Both the position numbers and the translations under genes were made by a program. From Rickettsia tillamookensis (GTDB lineage Bacteria; Pseudomonadota; Alphaproteobacteria; Rickettsiales; Rickettsiaceae), in contig NZ_CP060138.2 of NCBI RefSeq assembly GCF_016743795.2, forward strand, positions 620,001-684,000: a stretch of 64,000 nucleotides of DNA, read 5' to 3'. Numbering within the stretch: the stretch's first letter is position 1; each line of letters starts with the position of its first letter. Positions 45,478-54,358 of this stretch are shown here, one piece after another. Below the pieces are notes generated by a model. It did not search any database and was not told where the DNA came from. It was given only the letters and a program-made list of their open reading frames with translations.

Positions 45478-46113
45478 TTACACTCTCTCAATTTTGCTTA
45501 AAAACCAATCAACTTCTTTGGTATTAGCATTACGTGTAAATGTCCATTCTTCTTTTAAATCTTCAATTTTGTCAACTACATTTTTACCTTGAAATAGTAA
45601 TTTAATAAATATGTTATTACCGAACATGTAAATTTCTGAATATTTTGCACTTAAAGCCGATGAGTCAAAAAAATCACCATAAGACGGTGTTATTTTTTCA
45701 AATTCTTCCAAGTATCTTTTATCTATCAGTTCAGATAATTCTTGAGTGTCTTTTTTATAAGCAGCTTCTATAATCATTTGAAAAGCAGTTTTAGCATTAT
45801 TTATAAATTTAACCGGCTCAAAGGAATAAAGGCATTTATGTACTTGTTCCATTCCATCTACGACCGCAGTTATATTATGTTCCACTATTATATCTTTAAA
45901 AGCTTTAATATCTTGGGCTGTTGGAATATTTTTTTCTTCTTTGTTAGAGTTAACTGTACTGTAAGTTACGTCCTTAATAACCGGTTCGCCAAAATAAGAT
46001 TTTTGCTTTATCTGTTCCTCTTCTGAAGTAGAACCGAGAGTCGTAATTAATTTATTGATGATGTAAAAGGCAATAACGGCAAAAATTAATAACTCTATTA
46101 TTTGAGGAGACAT
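45478..46113 (-). CDS. Tim44-like domain protein
   Basis: Membrane-associated protein of the Tim44/TimA family. It has an N-terminal hydrophobic helix (MSPQIIELLIFAVIAFYIINKL), a polar linker (about 25-60), then the Tim44 domain (about 65-211) with FEPVKFINNAKTAFQMIIEA and a C-terminal WTFTRN ... VDWFLSKIE, typical of the family. The role in bacteria is poorly known; the mitochondrial relative tethers the import motor. The length of 211 fits alphaproteobacterial members. It is upstream of the S9 peptidase on the same strand. Confidence 0.85.
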   Translation of the reverse strand: MSPQIIELLIFAVIAFYIINKLITTLGSTSEEEQIKQKSYFGEPVIKDVTYSTVNSNKEEKNIPTAQDIKAFKDIIVEHNITAVVDGMEQVHKCLYSFEPVKFINNAKTAFQMIIEAAYKKDTQELSELIDKRYLEEFEKITPSYGDFFDSSALSAKYSEIYMFGNNIFIKLLFQGKNVVDKIEDLKEEWTFTRNANTKEVDWFLSKIERV

Positions 46114-46120
46114 TTTCTAT

Positions 46121-46194
46121 TTATTTTTATTAAAAGATTATTCTTATATCTTAATATAAAAAAATAATCTTTTAAAGTTATTTAATAAAAATAA
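46121..46194. repeat. 74-base palindrome upstream of the Tim44-domain gene
   Basis: TTATTTTTATTAAAAGATTA is mirrored by TAATCTTTTAAAG and TTTAATAAAAATAA, giving a long A/T hairpin immediately upstream of the start at 46113. Confidence 0.7.
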
Positions 46195-46337
46195 GGGTTT
46201 ATTTTTATTTGAGTTATACTTAAAGTTTAAAAAATAACTAAAATATCTTGATTATTTTAATTATTATGATATTATTGTTTTGTAAATGATGTTTAAACTC
46301 CATCATTGCAAAACATTTATAGCCTTTAGTCCATTTA

Positions 46338-46431
46338 TGCTAGGGGGCTGTTGTACTAAAGCTTAATTTATTAAGCGTTTTTAGTATAACGGATAATTAT
46401 TGTTTTCAATGATTGAGTTTATCCCCTAGCA
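46338..46431. repeat. Palindromic region next to the rbfA stop (possible terminator)
   Basis: Outer TGCTAGGGG (46338-46346) pairs with CCCCTAGCA (46423-46431); inside is a second stem TACTAAA-GCTTAA / TTAAGC-TTTTTAGTA (46354-46385). It lies 2 bases beyond the rbfA stop, so it may end that transcript. No gene was recognised in the 46114-46432 gap. Confidence 0.55.
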
Positions 46432-46432
46432 C

Positions 46433-46795
46433 CTATATATTTTTTAGCAACTCTTCCACTTTTATAGCATTATCAAATCCGTGATCATAATGAAATCTTA
46501 TATCAGGCGAGAATTTCATATTTATTTTATTAGTAATAAAATTTCTGATAGCATTTTTAGAATTATTTAATGCATCCATAATTTCATCTATTGTTAGTTT
46601 AGTATTAAAAGGCAAGAAATAACAATTAGCTATTTTTAGATCAGCAGTAACTATAACTTTCGTAATAGTGAGAGGACAATCAAAAAGTCTGCTATCCAGC
46701 ATTTTACCACGTCTTAGAATTTCGATTAATGCTTCATTTATAATGCTTGCTAATTTTTGCTGTCTATGAGAATTAGTTTTGGTTAATTTTTTCAT
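46433..46795 (-). CDS. rbfA: Ribosome-binding factor A
   Basis: KH-fold cold-shock/ribosome maturation factor binding the 30S subunit at 16S helix 1. The family signs are [17 protein letters not shown] at the start, [22 protein letters not shown] in the middle and [23 protein letters not shown] at the end. The length of 120 is normal. It lies 3 bases downstream of the VTT-domain gene on the minus strand, likely the same transcript. Confidence 0.95.
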   Translation of the reverse strand: MKKLTKTNSHRQQKLASIINEALIEILRRGKMLDSRLFDCPLTITKVIVTADLKIANCYFLPFNTKLTIDEIMDALNNSKNAIRNFITNKINMKFSPDIRFHYDHGFDNAIKVEELLKNI

Positions 46796-46798
46796 GAG

Positions 46799-47224
46799 TT
46801 AAAATATATACAATTCTAGAGCATAATAGCATGCTTTTGCCAAACAACCAATACCTAAAAATTTTAGAAATTTTGTTTTAAAAAAACCGGAGAATAAAGA
46901 AATAAAGCATCCCCAAAAAGGAAAGCCCATTAAGAAAATTATAAATATCTCATATTTATAATATAATTGTGTTAAATTTTTATGTCTTAAGATATTTTGT
47001 TCGTTTTTGGAAGCATAAAAGATATTTAAAACTATTCTTCCAAAAATATAATTGACTGCATTACCGCTAAGAGAAGCACAAATAGCTACTAACAGCATTA
47101 TTAAACTATTATAGCCCCCAAACATTTTCATAGAATGAAATATTAATTCATTCTGAAAACCGATAACAAGATTTGAGACAAAGCTATCAGCAAATAATAA
47201 ACTATATGCTTCAAATTGATTCAT
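46799..47224 (-). CDS. VTT-domain (DedA-like) membrane protein
   Basis: Small polytopic membrane protein resembling the VTT/SNARE-associated family. About four hydrophobic segments are seen over 141 residues, with NSLIMLLVAICASLSGNAVNYIFGR corresponding to the conserved G-x-x-x-N/D-x-x-x-Y-x-x-G region and FLMGFPFWGCFISLFSGFF further on. I start at ATG 47224 (MNQFEAYSLLFAD); a longer frame to 47347 runs through an RPE. Family members may act as lipid scramblases or transporters of envelope lipids. Confidence 0.72.
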   Translation of the reverse strand: MNQFEAYSLLFADSFVSNLVIGFQNELIFHSMKMFGGYNSLIMLLVAICASLSGNAVNYIFGRIVLNIFYASKNEQNILRHKNLTQLYYKYEIFIIFLMGFPFWGCFISLFSGFFKTKFLKFLGIGCLAKACYYALELYIF

Positions 47225-47260
47225 AAATGTAATATATTGAATTTTAATTAAGGTTATAAT

Positions 47261-47352
47261 CGTCATTGCGAGGAGCGAAGCGACGTGGCAATCTCGTAAA
47301 ACATCCTGAGATTGCTTCGTCGAATTACTACGTAATTCTTCTTGCAATGACG
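47261..47352 (+). repeat. RPE type A, intergenic
   Basis: Ends CGTCATTGCGAGGAGCGAAG and CTTCTTGCAATGACG, between divergent VTT-domain and RDD genes. Confidence 0.88.
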
Positions 47353-47398
47353 ATTTCGATACTCCTTACTATCTAATACAAAAATAAAGTAACCGGCA

Positions 47399-47920
47399 AT
47401 GAAAAAGCAAATTATTTATCCCGATTTTATAGCACGAATTTTTTCTACAGCACTTGATTTATCATTATTTGCCTTTATAGCAATCCCAATATCACAATTT
47501 TGTTCTTTTAATTTATTATGGTTGTTCTTTAATGATTATTTCCTTAGCAATAACATTAATCTTCATAATTCCAATGAAATGTTTAACTCTGTTATGAGTC
47601 AGGAATTTTATGAATATCTTAAAGCAGGGAATTTTAATAAATATATTTTGTTTAATATTTCAATTTTTGCTACTAATATATTAGTAATAGGCTCATATTT
47701 CATAACGCTTTGGTATTATAAAGGTGCAACGCTTAGTAAAATGTTCCTACGTATGAAAATCGTAGATGCCGTAACATTAAATCGTCCGACTTTAAAGCAG
47801 TTAATTAAAAGATTTTTAGGGTATATGACTTTTCCTATCGGTATTTTCTTTATACTTTTTTCTTCTAAAAAACAAGCACTACATGATAAAATAGCCGGAA
47901 CAATTGTTATTAAGTCTTAA
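47399..47920 (+). CDS. RDD family membrane protein
   Basis: Integral membrane protein of unknown transport function. Residues [22 protein letters not shown] carry the R-x-x-x-x-x-D pattern of the first helix, followed by a loop, a second TM region, and [32 protein letters not shown], a typical RDD stretch. The C-terminal [15 protein letters not shown] is the usual family end. The length is 173. It lies 4 bases before recR. Confidence 0.88.
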   Translation: MKKQIIYPDFIARIFSTALDLSLFAFIAIPISQFCSFNLLWLFFNDYFLSNNINLHNSNEMFNSVMSQEFYEYLKAGNFNKYILFNISIFATNILVIGSYFITLWYYKGATLSKMFLRMKIVDAVTLNRPTLKQLIKRFLGYMTFPIGIFFILFSSKKQALHDKIAGTIVIKS

Positions 47921-47924
47921 ATAT

Positions 47925-48530
47925 ATGAATGAAACAAATGATAATGAGATAGATCAGCTAATTTATCTTTTTTCAAAATTACCCGGTCTTGGTAGTAGGT
48001 CGGCAAGACGTATAGTGCTTTACCTCCTGCAAGATAAAGATGTTAGGTTAAAAAGCCTGATTAATAACCTTGTAGAGATAGATAAGAAAATAGTAAAATG
48101 CGAGATTTGCGGTAATATGGATACGGAAAATATTTGCCATATTTGTTCTTCTGAATATAGAGATAAATCGGTTATTGCCGTTGTTGAAACCGTAGCTGAA
48201 TTATGGGCAATGGAGCGTAGCGGTAATTTTAAAGGTTTATATCATGTACTAGGTCATAATTTATCGGCAGCTAGTAGGCAAAATCCTAGCATACTTCGGT
48301 TACCTGAACTACTTAAAAGATGTTTTGCAGAAAATATTAAAGAAGTTATTATTGCTACTAATTCTACTTTAGAAGGTCAAACTACTGCGTATTTTATTAC
48401 TGAATATTTAAAAGAACATCCTGCTAAAATTTCTCGCCTTGCTAGCGGTATACCTATCGGAGGTGAACTTGACTATTTAGACGAGGGTACATTATCTGCC
48501 GCTATTAACCTACGCCAACCTTTTGAGTAA
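47925..48530 (+). CDS. recR: Recombination mediator RecR
   Basis: Component of the RecFOR pathway loading RecA at gaps. It has the helix-hairpin-helix [21 protein letters not shown], the Zn-binding CEICGN ... CHIC, and a Toprim domain [18 protein letters not shown] with [15 protein letters not shown]. The length of 201 is normal. ATG 47925 is taken; a TTG at 47904 would overlap the RDD gene. It is likely co-transcribed with the RDD gene. Confidence 0.96.
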   Translation: MNETNDNEIDQLIYLFSKLPGLGSRSARRIVLYLLQDKDVRLKSLINNLVEIDKKIVKCEICGNMDTENICHICSSEYRDKSVIAVVETVAELWAMERSGNFKGLYHVLGHNLSAASRQNPSILRLPELLKRCFAENIKEVIIATNSTLEGQTTAYFITEYLKEHPAKISRLASGIPIGGELDYLDEGTLSAAINLRQPFE

Positions 48531-48580
48531 AATATTATTGCTTTTACCTATCTGATTACTTAATAAAAATTAATTATTTC

Positions 48581-48609
48581 TTGACCTAATTATTAATTAA
48601 TACTAATAA
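48581..48609 (+). promoter_or_regulatory. Candidate sigma-70 promoter before the amidase-like gene
   Basis: TTGACC at 48581-48586 and TAATAA at 48604-48609 are spaced by 17 bases, close to the consensus. The palindrome at 48614-48673 would form the 5' end of the transcript. Based on consensus only. Confidence 0.4.
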
Positions 48610-48613
48610 TTAA

Positions 48614-48673
48614 TATGGCACTGTTAACAAAATAATTTAATTAGCTTTAAAATTATTTTGTTAACAGTGCCAT
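48614..48673. repeat. 60-base perfect-ended palindrome (GTTAACAAAATAAT type)
   Basis: ATGGCACTGTTAACAAAATA is mirrored as TATTTTGTTAACAGTGCCAT around a short loop. It lies in the leader of the amidase-like gene. A shorter relative is at 23643-23684. Confidence 0.85.
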
Positions 48674-48719
48674 AGTTCAGTGATTGAACTTTTTATTAAA
48701 AAAATATGAGGTAAATATT

Positions 48720-49508
48720 ATGCCAAATGATAATAATAACGGTATCAGTAACACAAATAGCCCAAACGGTAAATATATGGCTCCAAGACCGGAAGGAGTA
48801 AAACCTAACTGTGTAGTTATTACTTATTCTGTAAGTGATAATATTAATTCCACTCTTGAAGCCTTACAAGCACGAGGTGCAAGTGTTCATTACATAACTG
48901 ATAAGGATGGAACGCAATATCAATATCATAACGATTTAACAGATCAAGCTTTTTATGCGGGCAAGAGTAGCTGGAAAGGAGAAGTAGGTGTTAATAAGTT
49001 TGGTATTGGGAATATGCTTATTAATGATGCAAAAAACGATTTTTCTAAAGAGCAAATAGGGAAATTAAAAAGCTTTCTTGCAGATATAGCAACAAGATAT
49101 TCGGATTTAGATTTAAAGCATGATTTAGTCGGTCTTGGTGAAGTAACTGTAAACCGTGAAGGAAATGCTCATATAGCTCCTGGATCAAAATTTCCTTGGA
49201 AAGAATTAGCTGAAGCTGGTTTTGGTAGATATTTTGAGACTACGCAAGATCAAAAGAGTAAAGTATTATTAAGTCCTGATAGTACTGGAGAACAAGTTGA
49301 TACTTTACAAACAAAGTTAAAAGCATATGGTTATGGAGTAGAATCTACAAGTACTTTTGATCAAATTACTCAACAAGCCGTCAGAGTATTTAATGATCGT
49401 TACGATACCGGTTTACCGAATGAAGAGCCGCCTGTAACTTGGACTGAAGCAAGTGAATATGAATTATCAAAATTATTAGGGGAAGAACTAGTTGGGGATA
49501 TAATATAA
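48720..49508 (+). CDS. Amidase_2-like protein with peptidoglycan-binding domain, zinc ligands missing
   Basis: It resembles AmiD/AmpD N-acetylmuramoyl-L-alanine amidases: VVITYSVSDNINSTLEAL, HYITDKDGTQYQYHNDLTDQAFYAGKSSW, then NAHIAPGSKFPWKELAEAGFGRYFE and a C-terminal PG_binding_1 domain (GEQVDTLQTKLKAYGYGV ... TQQAVRVFNDRY). In AmiD the zinc sits on the His of VVIHYT, the His of VxxHxDIAP and the Asp of DPGP; here these read Thr, a non-His residue and a gap, and the IGIELEN glutamate is also gone. It is probably a non-catalytic peptidoglycan-binding relative. ATG 48720 follows GAGGT; an upstream ATG at 48684 is unlikely. Confidence 0.75.
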   Translation: MPNDNNNGISNTNSPNGKYMAPRPEGVKPNCVVITYSVSDNINSTLEALQARGASVHYITDKDGTQYQYHNDLTDQAFYAGKSSWKGEVGVNKFGIGNMLINDAKNDFSKEQIGKLKSFLADIATRYSDLDLKHDLVGLGEVTVNREGNAHIAPGSKFPWKELAEAGFGRYFETTQDQKSKVLLSPDSTGEQVDTLQTKLKAYGYGVESTSTFDQITQQAVRVFNDRYDTGLPNEEPPVTWTEASEYELSKLLGEELVGDII

Positions 49509-49527
49509 TTAAATATTATATCTTAAT

Positions 49528-49562
49528 AATCATTCGCCAAATTGCTCTTTAATATTGAATTA
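49528..49562 (-). repeat. Remnant resembling the nadK 3' end
   Basis: The reverse complement reads ATTAAAGAGCAATTTGGCGA, close to the end of nadK (ATTAAAGAGCAATTCGGTGG) at 51822-51845. A short inverted copy (AATTGCTCTTTAAT / ATTAAAGAGCAATT) lies at 49540-49573. Confidence 0.55.
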
Positions 49563-49579
49563 TTAAAGAGCAATTAAAG

Positions 49580-51205
49580 CTATAACAAATCTTGGTGAAA
49601 TTCTAGATGATGTTCACCGGCGAATTTTATTACATCATTATGATTCCCTTGATGATCAAAATTTATCAGTAATTCACCTTGTTCGTTTGAATGTAATATA
49701 TTTGTGAATAAACGTTGGTCGCCGTCAATTTTAATTTCAACTGCTTTTTTACCGATAAATTTAACGCCGTTGTCACCTTGTTGTCTATATATTATACCTT
49801 TCTTTAAGGCATTTATAAACTTATCACATTGACTCTTATCTAATTTTTCTTGTAATTTTTCACTAATTTTTCCGTAACAATCCAAGCCTCTATATTTACC
49901 AAGTGGAATAACGTCGTTAGTAGTAAAATCATGCTCTTTTGCAATATGCCATATACTATTAGGAATAATTTCTTGCTGACGATTAATTTTTTGGAGAGTA
50001 TGAAATAAATCCTGTTTTTTTCTTAACTGATAATATTTATGGATTTCTATAGGATCCCACTCTTTGGGTATCTCATAGTTATCATCTTTAGGTAAGAGAT
50101 TAGAATATTGTTGTATCTTTTCTTGATTATTAATTAATGAAGCCACCTCTAAACCTCTTTCAAGCACTTCTTGATTTTGAGGCTCGTGGTTTAGAACTTC
50201 ATCAATTTTTTCTAAAGCTAGATTATACTTCTTATCTGCAATCAAACCGATGCTAACCTTATCAACTATTTTTATAGCTTGGTCTGATGAAAAATGAAGT
50301 TTATTGATAAGATTTTCTATATGGACTTGGTTACTATGTTTTTCAGGGTTTAGTAAAAATTCTAATTCCTTAAAAGTATTATTTACATGTGTATCTAGAT
50401 AGAGAGTTATTTGAGGTACTTTTTCTAAAAATTGCTGTGCTAGTTCGTATTGTTTAGTCTTTAATGCAATTTGAGCTAATGTATACGGTTCATTAACACT
50501 CTTACTAATTTTAATTAGCTCATCTCTTAGGTTTTCTTTATTTGAAATTTTCTCAGAAGTAGAATATTTATTATATTTAGCCATATATTGAAATATGCGT
50601 AACATGCCTTTACAATTATCAGGTAAATTATTTTGATTAATTGAATTTAAGTTAGATTGCGAAATTTCGTTAAAATTCAAAATCATTTTTGCTAAAGTTT
50701 TTATATCATTAGAAGCATTTTGTATTAAATTCTCTGCTTCTGTAAATTTTCCATTGAGCCTATAAATCGTAAACAAATTATAGAAGTTACTATTATTTGG
50801 TTTGTCTTTTAACATGAGCAATAATTGCTCTTCAGCTGATGATAAATTTTTTGTATTAACATATGCTGACCACAGATTAGTCCGACAACGATATAAAGCT
50901 TCTTTTTCTTCACCATCGCTTACTAAAGTTGGTAGTTGAGGATTAAGTAGTGTAGACTCAAGTATTATTATTACTGCTTCATATTCTTTAGCATTACTTA
51001 ATATTCCTGAAAAATGAGCTAAGTTCATAAGATTTATAGTTATTGTATTTATTAAATTTTTTATAACTTCAAGTTGCTTTTCAGGTTTTATAAATACTAC
51101 AATATGTTCTAAGAATTGAAGATATTGTGGATAATCTATTGTAGTTTTTAGTAATTTTGAAACTACAGGGGCAGTATTAAGTAGATCTTTGGCTATTTTT
51201 TCCAT
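49580..51205 (-). CDS. Tetratricopeptide-repeat hypothetical protein
   Basis: Large soluble protein of 541 residues, without signal peptide or TM helix. The N-terminal 400 residues look like helical TPR-type repeats (KEYEAVIIILESTLLNPQ, KNLSSAEEQLLLMLKDKPN, GKFTEAENLIQNAS, KKYNLALEKIDEVLNHEPQNQEVL). A separate C-terminal part (about 420-541) contains HIAKEHDFTTNDVIPLGKYRG and GNHNDVIKFAGEHHLEFH. Likely a protein-protein interaction factor, possibly an effector; the function is not recognised. It lies between a nadK-tail remnant and a decayed small gene. Confidence 0.65.
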   Translation of the reverse strand: MEKIAKDLLNTAPVVSKLLKTTIDYPQYLQFLEHIVVFIKPEKQLEVIKNLINTITINLMNLAHFSGILSNAKEYEAVIIILESTLLNPQLPTLVSDGEEKEALYRCRTNLWSAYVNTKNLSSAEEQLLLMLKDKPNNSNFYNLFTIYRLNGKFTEAENLIQNASNDIKTLAKMILNFNEISQSNLNSINQNNLPDNCKGMLRIFQYMAKYNKYSTSEKISNKENLRDELIKISKSVNEPYTLAQIALKTKQYELAQQFLEKVPQITLYLDTHVNNTFKELEFLLNPEKHSNQVHIENLINKLHFSSDQAIKIVDKVSIGLIADKKYNLALEKIDEVLNHEPQNQEVLERGLEVASLINNQEKIQQYSNLLPKDDNYEIPKEWDPIEIHKYYQLRKKQDLFHTLQKINRQQEIIPNSIWHIAKEHDFTTNDVIPLGKYRGLDCYGKISEKLQEKLDKSQCDKFINALKKGIIYRQQGDNGVKFIGKKAVEIKIDGDQRLFTNILHSNEQGELLINFDHQGNHNDVIKFAGEHHLEFHQDLL

Positions 51206-51270
51206 AATTTGAATGTTTTTTTCTACTACTGCTATAAAGAAAATATTTTTTTGTGCATTATACTTAATAA

Positions 51271-51666
51271 GTAATACGATCTAAAGGATTTTGAAATGAT
51301 ATAGGTTCAAATTTAAACTCAATTTCTGATTCATAGCTTTTATGAATTATAGCCGTTTTATCTTGATTTATGGTATAATCTTCAAATAATTTGTGGCTTT
51401 TAAGGTCTTCATAATTATAATTTTTTAATAAACATTTTAGTAATAATTTTTTATGTCTATTACTTATTCTATTACTTGCTATATTTGCTGTTTCTAAAGC
51501 TAATTTTAAATCCTTTACGTTCTCTAAAATAATTTTCTATTTTAAACTTTCTAACTTCATCTTCGATATATGTTGTTGTCCCTTGTAACATAATATCACC
51601 AACAAGCGGTAACCATAAAATATGGTTATTTTTAGAAAGATTAATAGAGAACTTTTTTGCTTTCAT
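51271..51666 (-). pseudogene. Small hypothetical gene with one-base deletion
   Basis: The frame from ATG 51666 (MKAKKFSINLSKNNHIL) leaves the natural path after ENYFRE; the other frame continues NVKDLKLALETANIASNR to KFEPISFQNPLDRITY and a stop at 51271. Adding one A after GAA near 51528 restores a protein of about 131 residues. No domain is recognised. It precedes the TPR gene on the same strand. Confidence 0.6.
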
Positions 51667-51737
51667 ATAATACCTAGTTATTTAACAAGGCATTATATAT
51701 TATTTTACTTTTTAGTAAAGCAATTATTAATGTTTCT

Positions 51738-51765
51738 TAATTATTTATCTGATAAATTGTTCTTT
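51738..51765 (-). repeat. Second remnant resembling the nadK 3' end
   Basis: The reverse complement reads AATATTAAAGAACAATTTAT, similar to the last codons of nadK. It lies about 60 bases beyond the nadK stop. Confidence 0.45.
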
Positions 51766-51818
51766 AATATTAATTTTGTTGCATGGATCAGAAAACGCAT
51801 ATTAATATTTTTTAATAA

Positions 51819-52586
51819 TTATCCACCGAATTGCTCTTTAATAATTCTATCTTCCAGCGTATGGTTTTTATTAAAAAGCAGTTTAATAGGTTTATCCTTA
51901 GTAGATTTAACGGTAACATTTGTGATATTATTAAATTCCTGAAAGTCGGCAGTAGCATTTACCGGTCGTTTATTTGTATTAAGTATTTCAAATTTAATTG
52001 TAGTAGATGAAAGCAGTAAAGCACCGTGCCATCTACGTGGTCTAAACGAACAGATAGGGGTTAGGCATAGCATATTTGATTCAAGCGGTAAAATAGGACC
52101 GCCGGCAGATAAATTATAAGCACTACTTCCGGCAGGGGTTGCAACTAAAGCTCCATCTGCTACTAATTCGCTCATTCTCTCTATCCCGTTTACATCTATT
52201 CTAAATTTAGCAGCTTGATTAGTTTTACGAAATATCGATACTTCGTTAATAGCAAGTGCGGTATATATTTGACCGCTTATATCTTCAGCTTGCATAAAAA
52301 GAGGATTTAGAATAGAAACTGTACTTTCATGTATATTTTGTAATAAATTCTTGGTATCTAAAGGATTCATTAAAAAGCCGAGACTTCCTAAGTTAACTCC
52401 ATAAAAAGGGATATTAAGATTCATATAGCGGTGAATATTATGTAGTAATTCTCCATCGCCGCCTATTACGATAATTGCTTCTGCTTCCTCTATTTTACAA
52501 TAATTATAGAGTTTTTTTATTTCCTCTATAATAGCTAGATGTTTGGAATTTTGGTTATAAATCAATGCTATTTTATTTATATTCAT
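51819..52586 (-). CDS. nadK: NAD kinase
   Basis: ATP-dependent NAD phosphorylation to NADP. The diagnostic GGDG (residues 42-45, AIIVIGGDGELLHNI) is followed by INIPFYGVNLGSLGFLMNP, then NEVSIFRK and the second-domain SELVADGALVATPAGSSAYNLSAGGPIL. The length of 255 is normal for alphaproteobacteria. Short copies of its 3' terminus occur twice downstream. Confidence 0.94.
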   Translation of the reverse strand: MNINKIALIYNQNSKHLAIIEEIKKLYNYCKIEEAEAIIVIGGDGELLHNIHRYMNLNIPFYGVNLGSLGFLMNPLDTKNLLQNIHESTVSILNPLFMQAEDISGQIYTALAINEVSIFRKTNQAAKFRIDVNGIERMSELVADGALVATPAGSSAYNLSAGGPILPLESNMLCLTPICSFRPRRWHGALLLSSTTIKFEILNTNKRPVNATADFQEFNNITNVTVKSTKDKPIKLLFNKNHTLEDRIIKEQFGG

Positions 52587-52672
52587 TATATGAATTTCTT
52601 TTTTAATATATAGACGCTTAACTAATAATAAGTTATAAGAATAAAGTAATAAAATAAATATTAAGTTAAATT

Positions 52673-54358
52673 ATGTCATCATTCAACATCAAAAATCATA
52701 AAAATGATCTGCTATTTGTACCGCTAGGAGGATCTAATGAAATAGGTATGAATCTTAATCTTTACCATTATAAAGGTAAATGGTTAATGATTGATTGCGG
52801 TAGCGGTTTTGCCGATGACTACTTACCTGGTGTTGATATGATAATTGCCGATAGTAGCTTTATAGAGAAATATAAAAAAGATATAGTAGGCCTGATTTTA
52901 ACTCATGCTCACGAGGATCATTTAGGCGGTGTCCAATATTTATGGAATAGTCTTAAATGTCCTATTTATACTACTACTTTCACAGCAAATTTTTTAAAAA
53001 TTCGTTTAAATGAATATGATTTTGCTAAAAATATAAAAATTCATGAAGTGAAACCCGGTAGTAAAATAAGTCTAGAGCCTTTTTCCTTAGAGATGGTGCC
53101 ACTGACTCACTCGGCTCCTGAAATGCAAGCAATTATGATCCGTACGGATGCAGGTAATATTTTACATACGGGAGATTGGAAATTTGATAATGATCCGGTA
53201 CTTGGGAAAAAAGCCGATGAGGAGCTTCTAAAATCTTATGGAGATGAAGGGGTTCTTGCACTTGTTTGTGATTCAACTAACGTGTTTAATAAAGGAAGTT
53301 CAGGTTCTGAGGGAGATGTTAGAAAAAGTTTAGTAGATATCATAGCCGGCTGCCCTCAAATGGTAGTAGTTTCAACCTTTGCCTCTAATTTAGCACGGCT
53401 TGATACAATAATTCATGCTGCAGGGTTTGCTGGTAGAAAAGTAGTTTTAACCGGTAGAAGTTTGCATCGTATGATGCTTGCTGCTCAAGAAAGCGGTTAT
53501 TTCAAAGATATTGCTCCTTTAATTAGTGAACGTGATGTTAGTAGATTTAGAAGAGAAGAATTATTAGTAATTGCTACCGGTTGTCAAGGCGAACCTATGG
53601 CAGCAACCGCAAAATTAGCTAGTAATGCTCATCCGTCTATAAAGCTTGCTCCTAAGGATACGATGATTTTTTCTTCCAAAATTATTCCGGGCAATGAAAA
53701 GAAAATATTCAGGCTATTTAATATATTTGTTAAAGCCGGTGTAGAAGTGATTACCGAGCGAGATCATTTTGTTCATGTTTCAGGGCATCCATCGATTGAC
53801 GAGCTGCAAAAAATGTATTCTCTAATTAGACCGAATATTTGTATTCCCGTCCATGGCGAGCCTGTACATATTCATGAACATGTTAAGCTTGCTAAGAAAA
53901 ACGGCATAAAACAGGCGGTAGAGGTTGAAAACGGTAGTGTAGTATTACTTGACCCTAATAATGCGAAAGTAATTTCAAAGGTTGAAAACGGTTATTTAGC
54001 TGTAGACGGTAATTATTTACTGCCCGTTGAATCTCCGATTTTCAAAGCTAGAAGACGTATGCGTGAGTCGGGTATCGTGGTAGCATCAGTAGTAATTAAT
54101 AAAAAAGGGCTGCTTGCTGCAAACCCAATGCTGTCTATGCCTGGGCTGCTTGATCCGAAAGAGGATATGGCATTAGTTAACCTAATTAAAAACGACATTA
54201 AAGAACTTATTACCATTCAAAATAAACAGGCTAAAAAAGCATTGTCGGATGAACAAGTAATCGAAGCAATAAAAGGAACAATCCGTAAAACCTTGAAACA
54301 GGAAATTAATAAATCCCCTGTAATAATAGTAAATCTTGAGAAAAGTATACTCGTTTAA
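52673..54358 (+). CDS. rnj: Ribonuclease J
   Basis: Metallo-beta-lactamase/beta-CASP ribonuclease with endo- and 5' exonuclease activities. LPLGGSNEIGMN-type start (VPLGGSNEIGMNLNLY), Zn ligands in LILTHAHEDHLGG (His78, His80, Asp82, His83), LTHSAPE, HTGDWKFD, and beta-CASP motifs (GRSLHRMMLAA, TGCQGEPMAA) are present, with VHGEPVHIHEH towards the C-terminus. The length of 561 is normal. The last codons, SILV and the stop, lie in the first bases of a type D RPE. Confidence 0.94.
   Translation: MSSFNIKNHKNDLLFVPLGGSNEIGMNLNLYHYKGKWLMIDCGSGFADDYLPGVDMIIADSSFIEKYKKDIVGLILTHAHEDHLGGVQYLWNSLKCPIYTTTFTANFLKIRLNEYDFAKNIKIHEVKPGSKISLEPFSLEMVPLTHSAPEMQAIMIRTDAGNILHTGDWKFDNDPVLGKKADEELLKSYGDEGVLALVCDSTNVFNKGSSGSEGDVRKSLVDIIAGCPQMVVVSTFASNLARLDTIIHAAGFAGRKVVLTGRSLHRMMLAAQESGYFKDIAPLISERDVSRFRREELLVIATGCQGEPMAATAKLASNAHPSIKLAPKDTMIFSSKIIPGNEKKIFRLFNIFVKAGVEVITERDHFVHVSGHPSIDELQKMYSLIRPNICIPVHGEPVHIHEHVKLAKKNGIKQAVEVENGSVVLLDPNNAKVISKVENGYLAVDGNYLLPVESPIFKARRRMRESGIVVASVVINKKGLLAANPMLSMPGLLDPKEDMALVNLIKNDIKELITIQNKQAKKALSDEQVIEAIKGTIRKTLKQEINKSPVIIVNLEKSILV

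Noticed and set aside
45192..45491. N-terminal extension of the S9 peptidase (about 100 codons)
   Set aside because: The extension is translated from two type A RPEs; the hydrophobic anchor at ATG 45191 is the natural start.
47225..47347. N-terminal extension of the VTT-domain gene
   Set aside because: Encoded by a type A RPE; the start at 47224 gives a normal-length protein.
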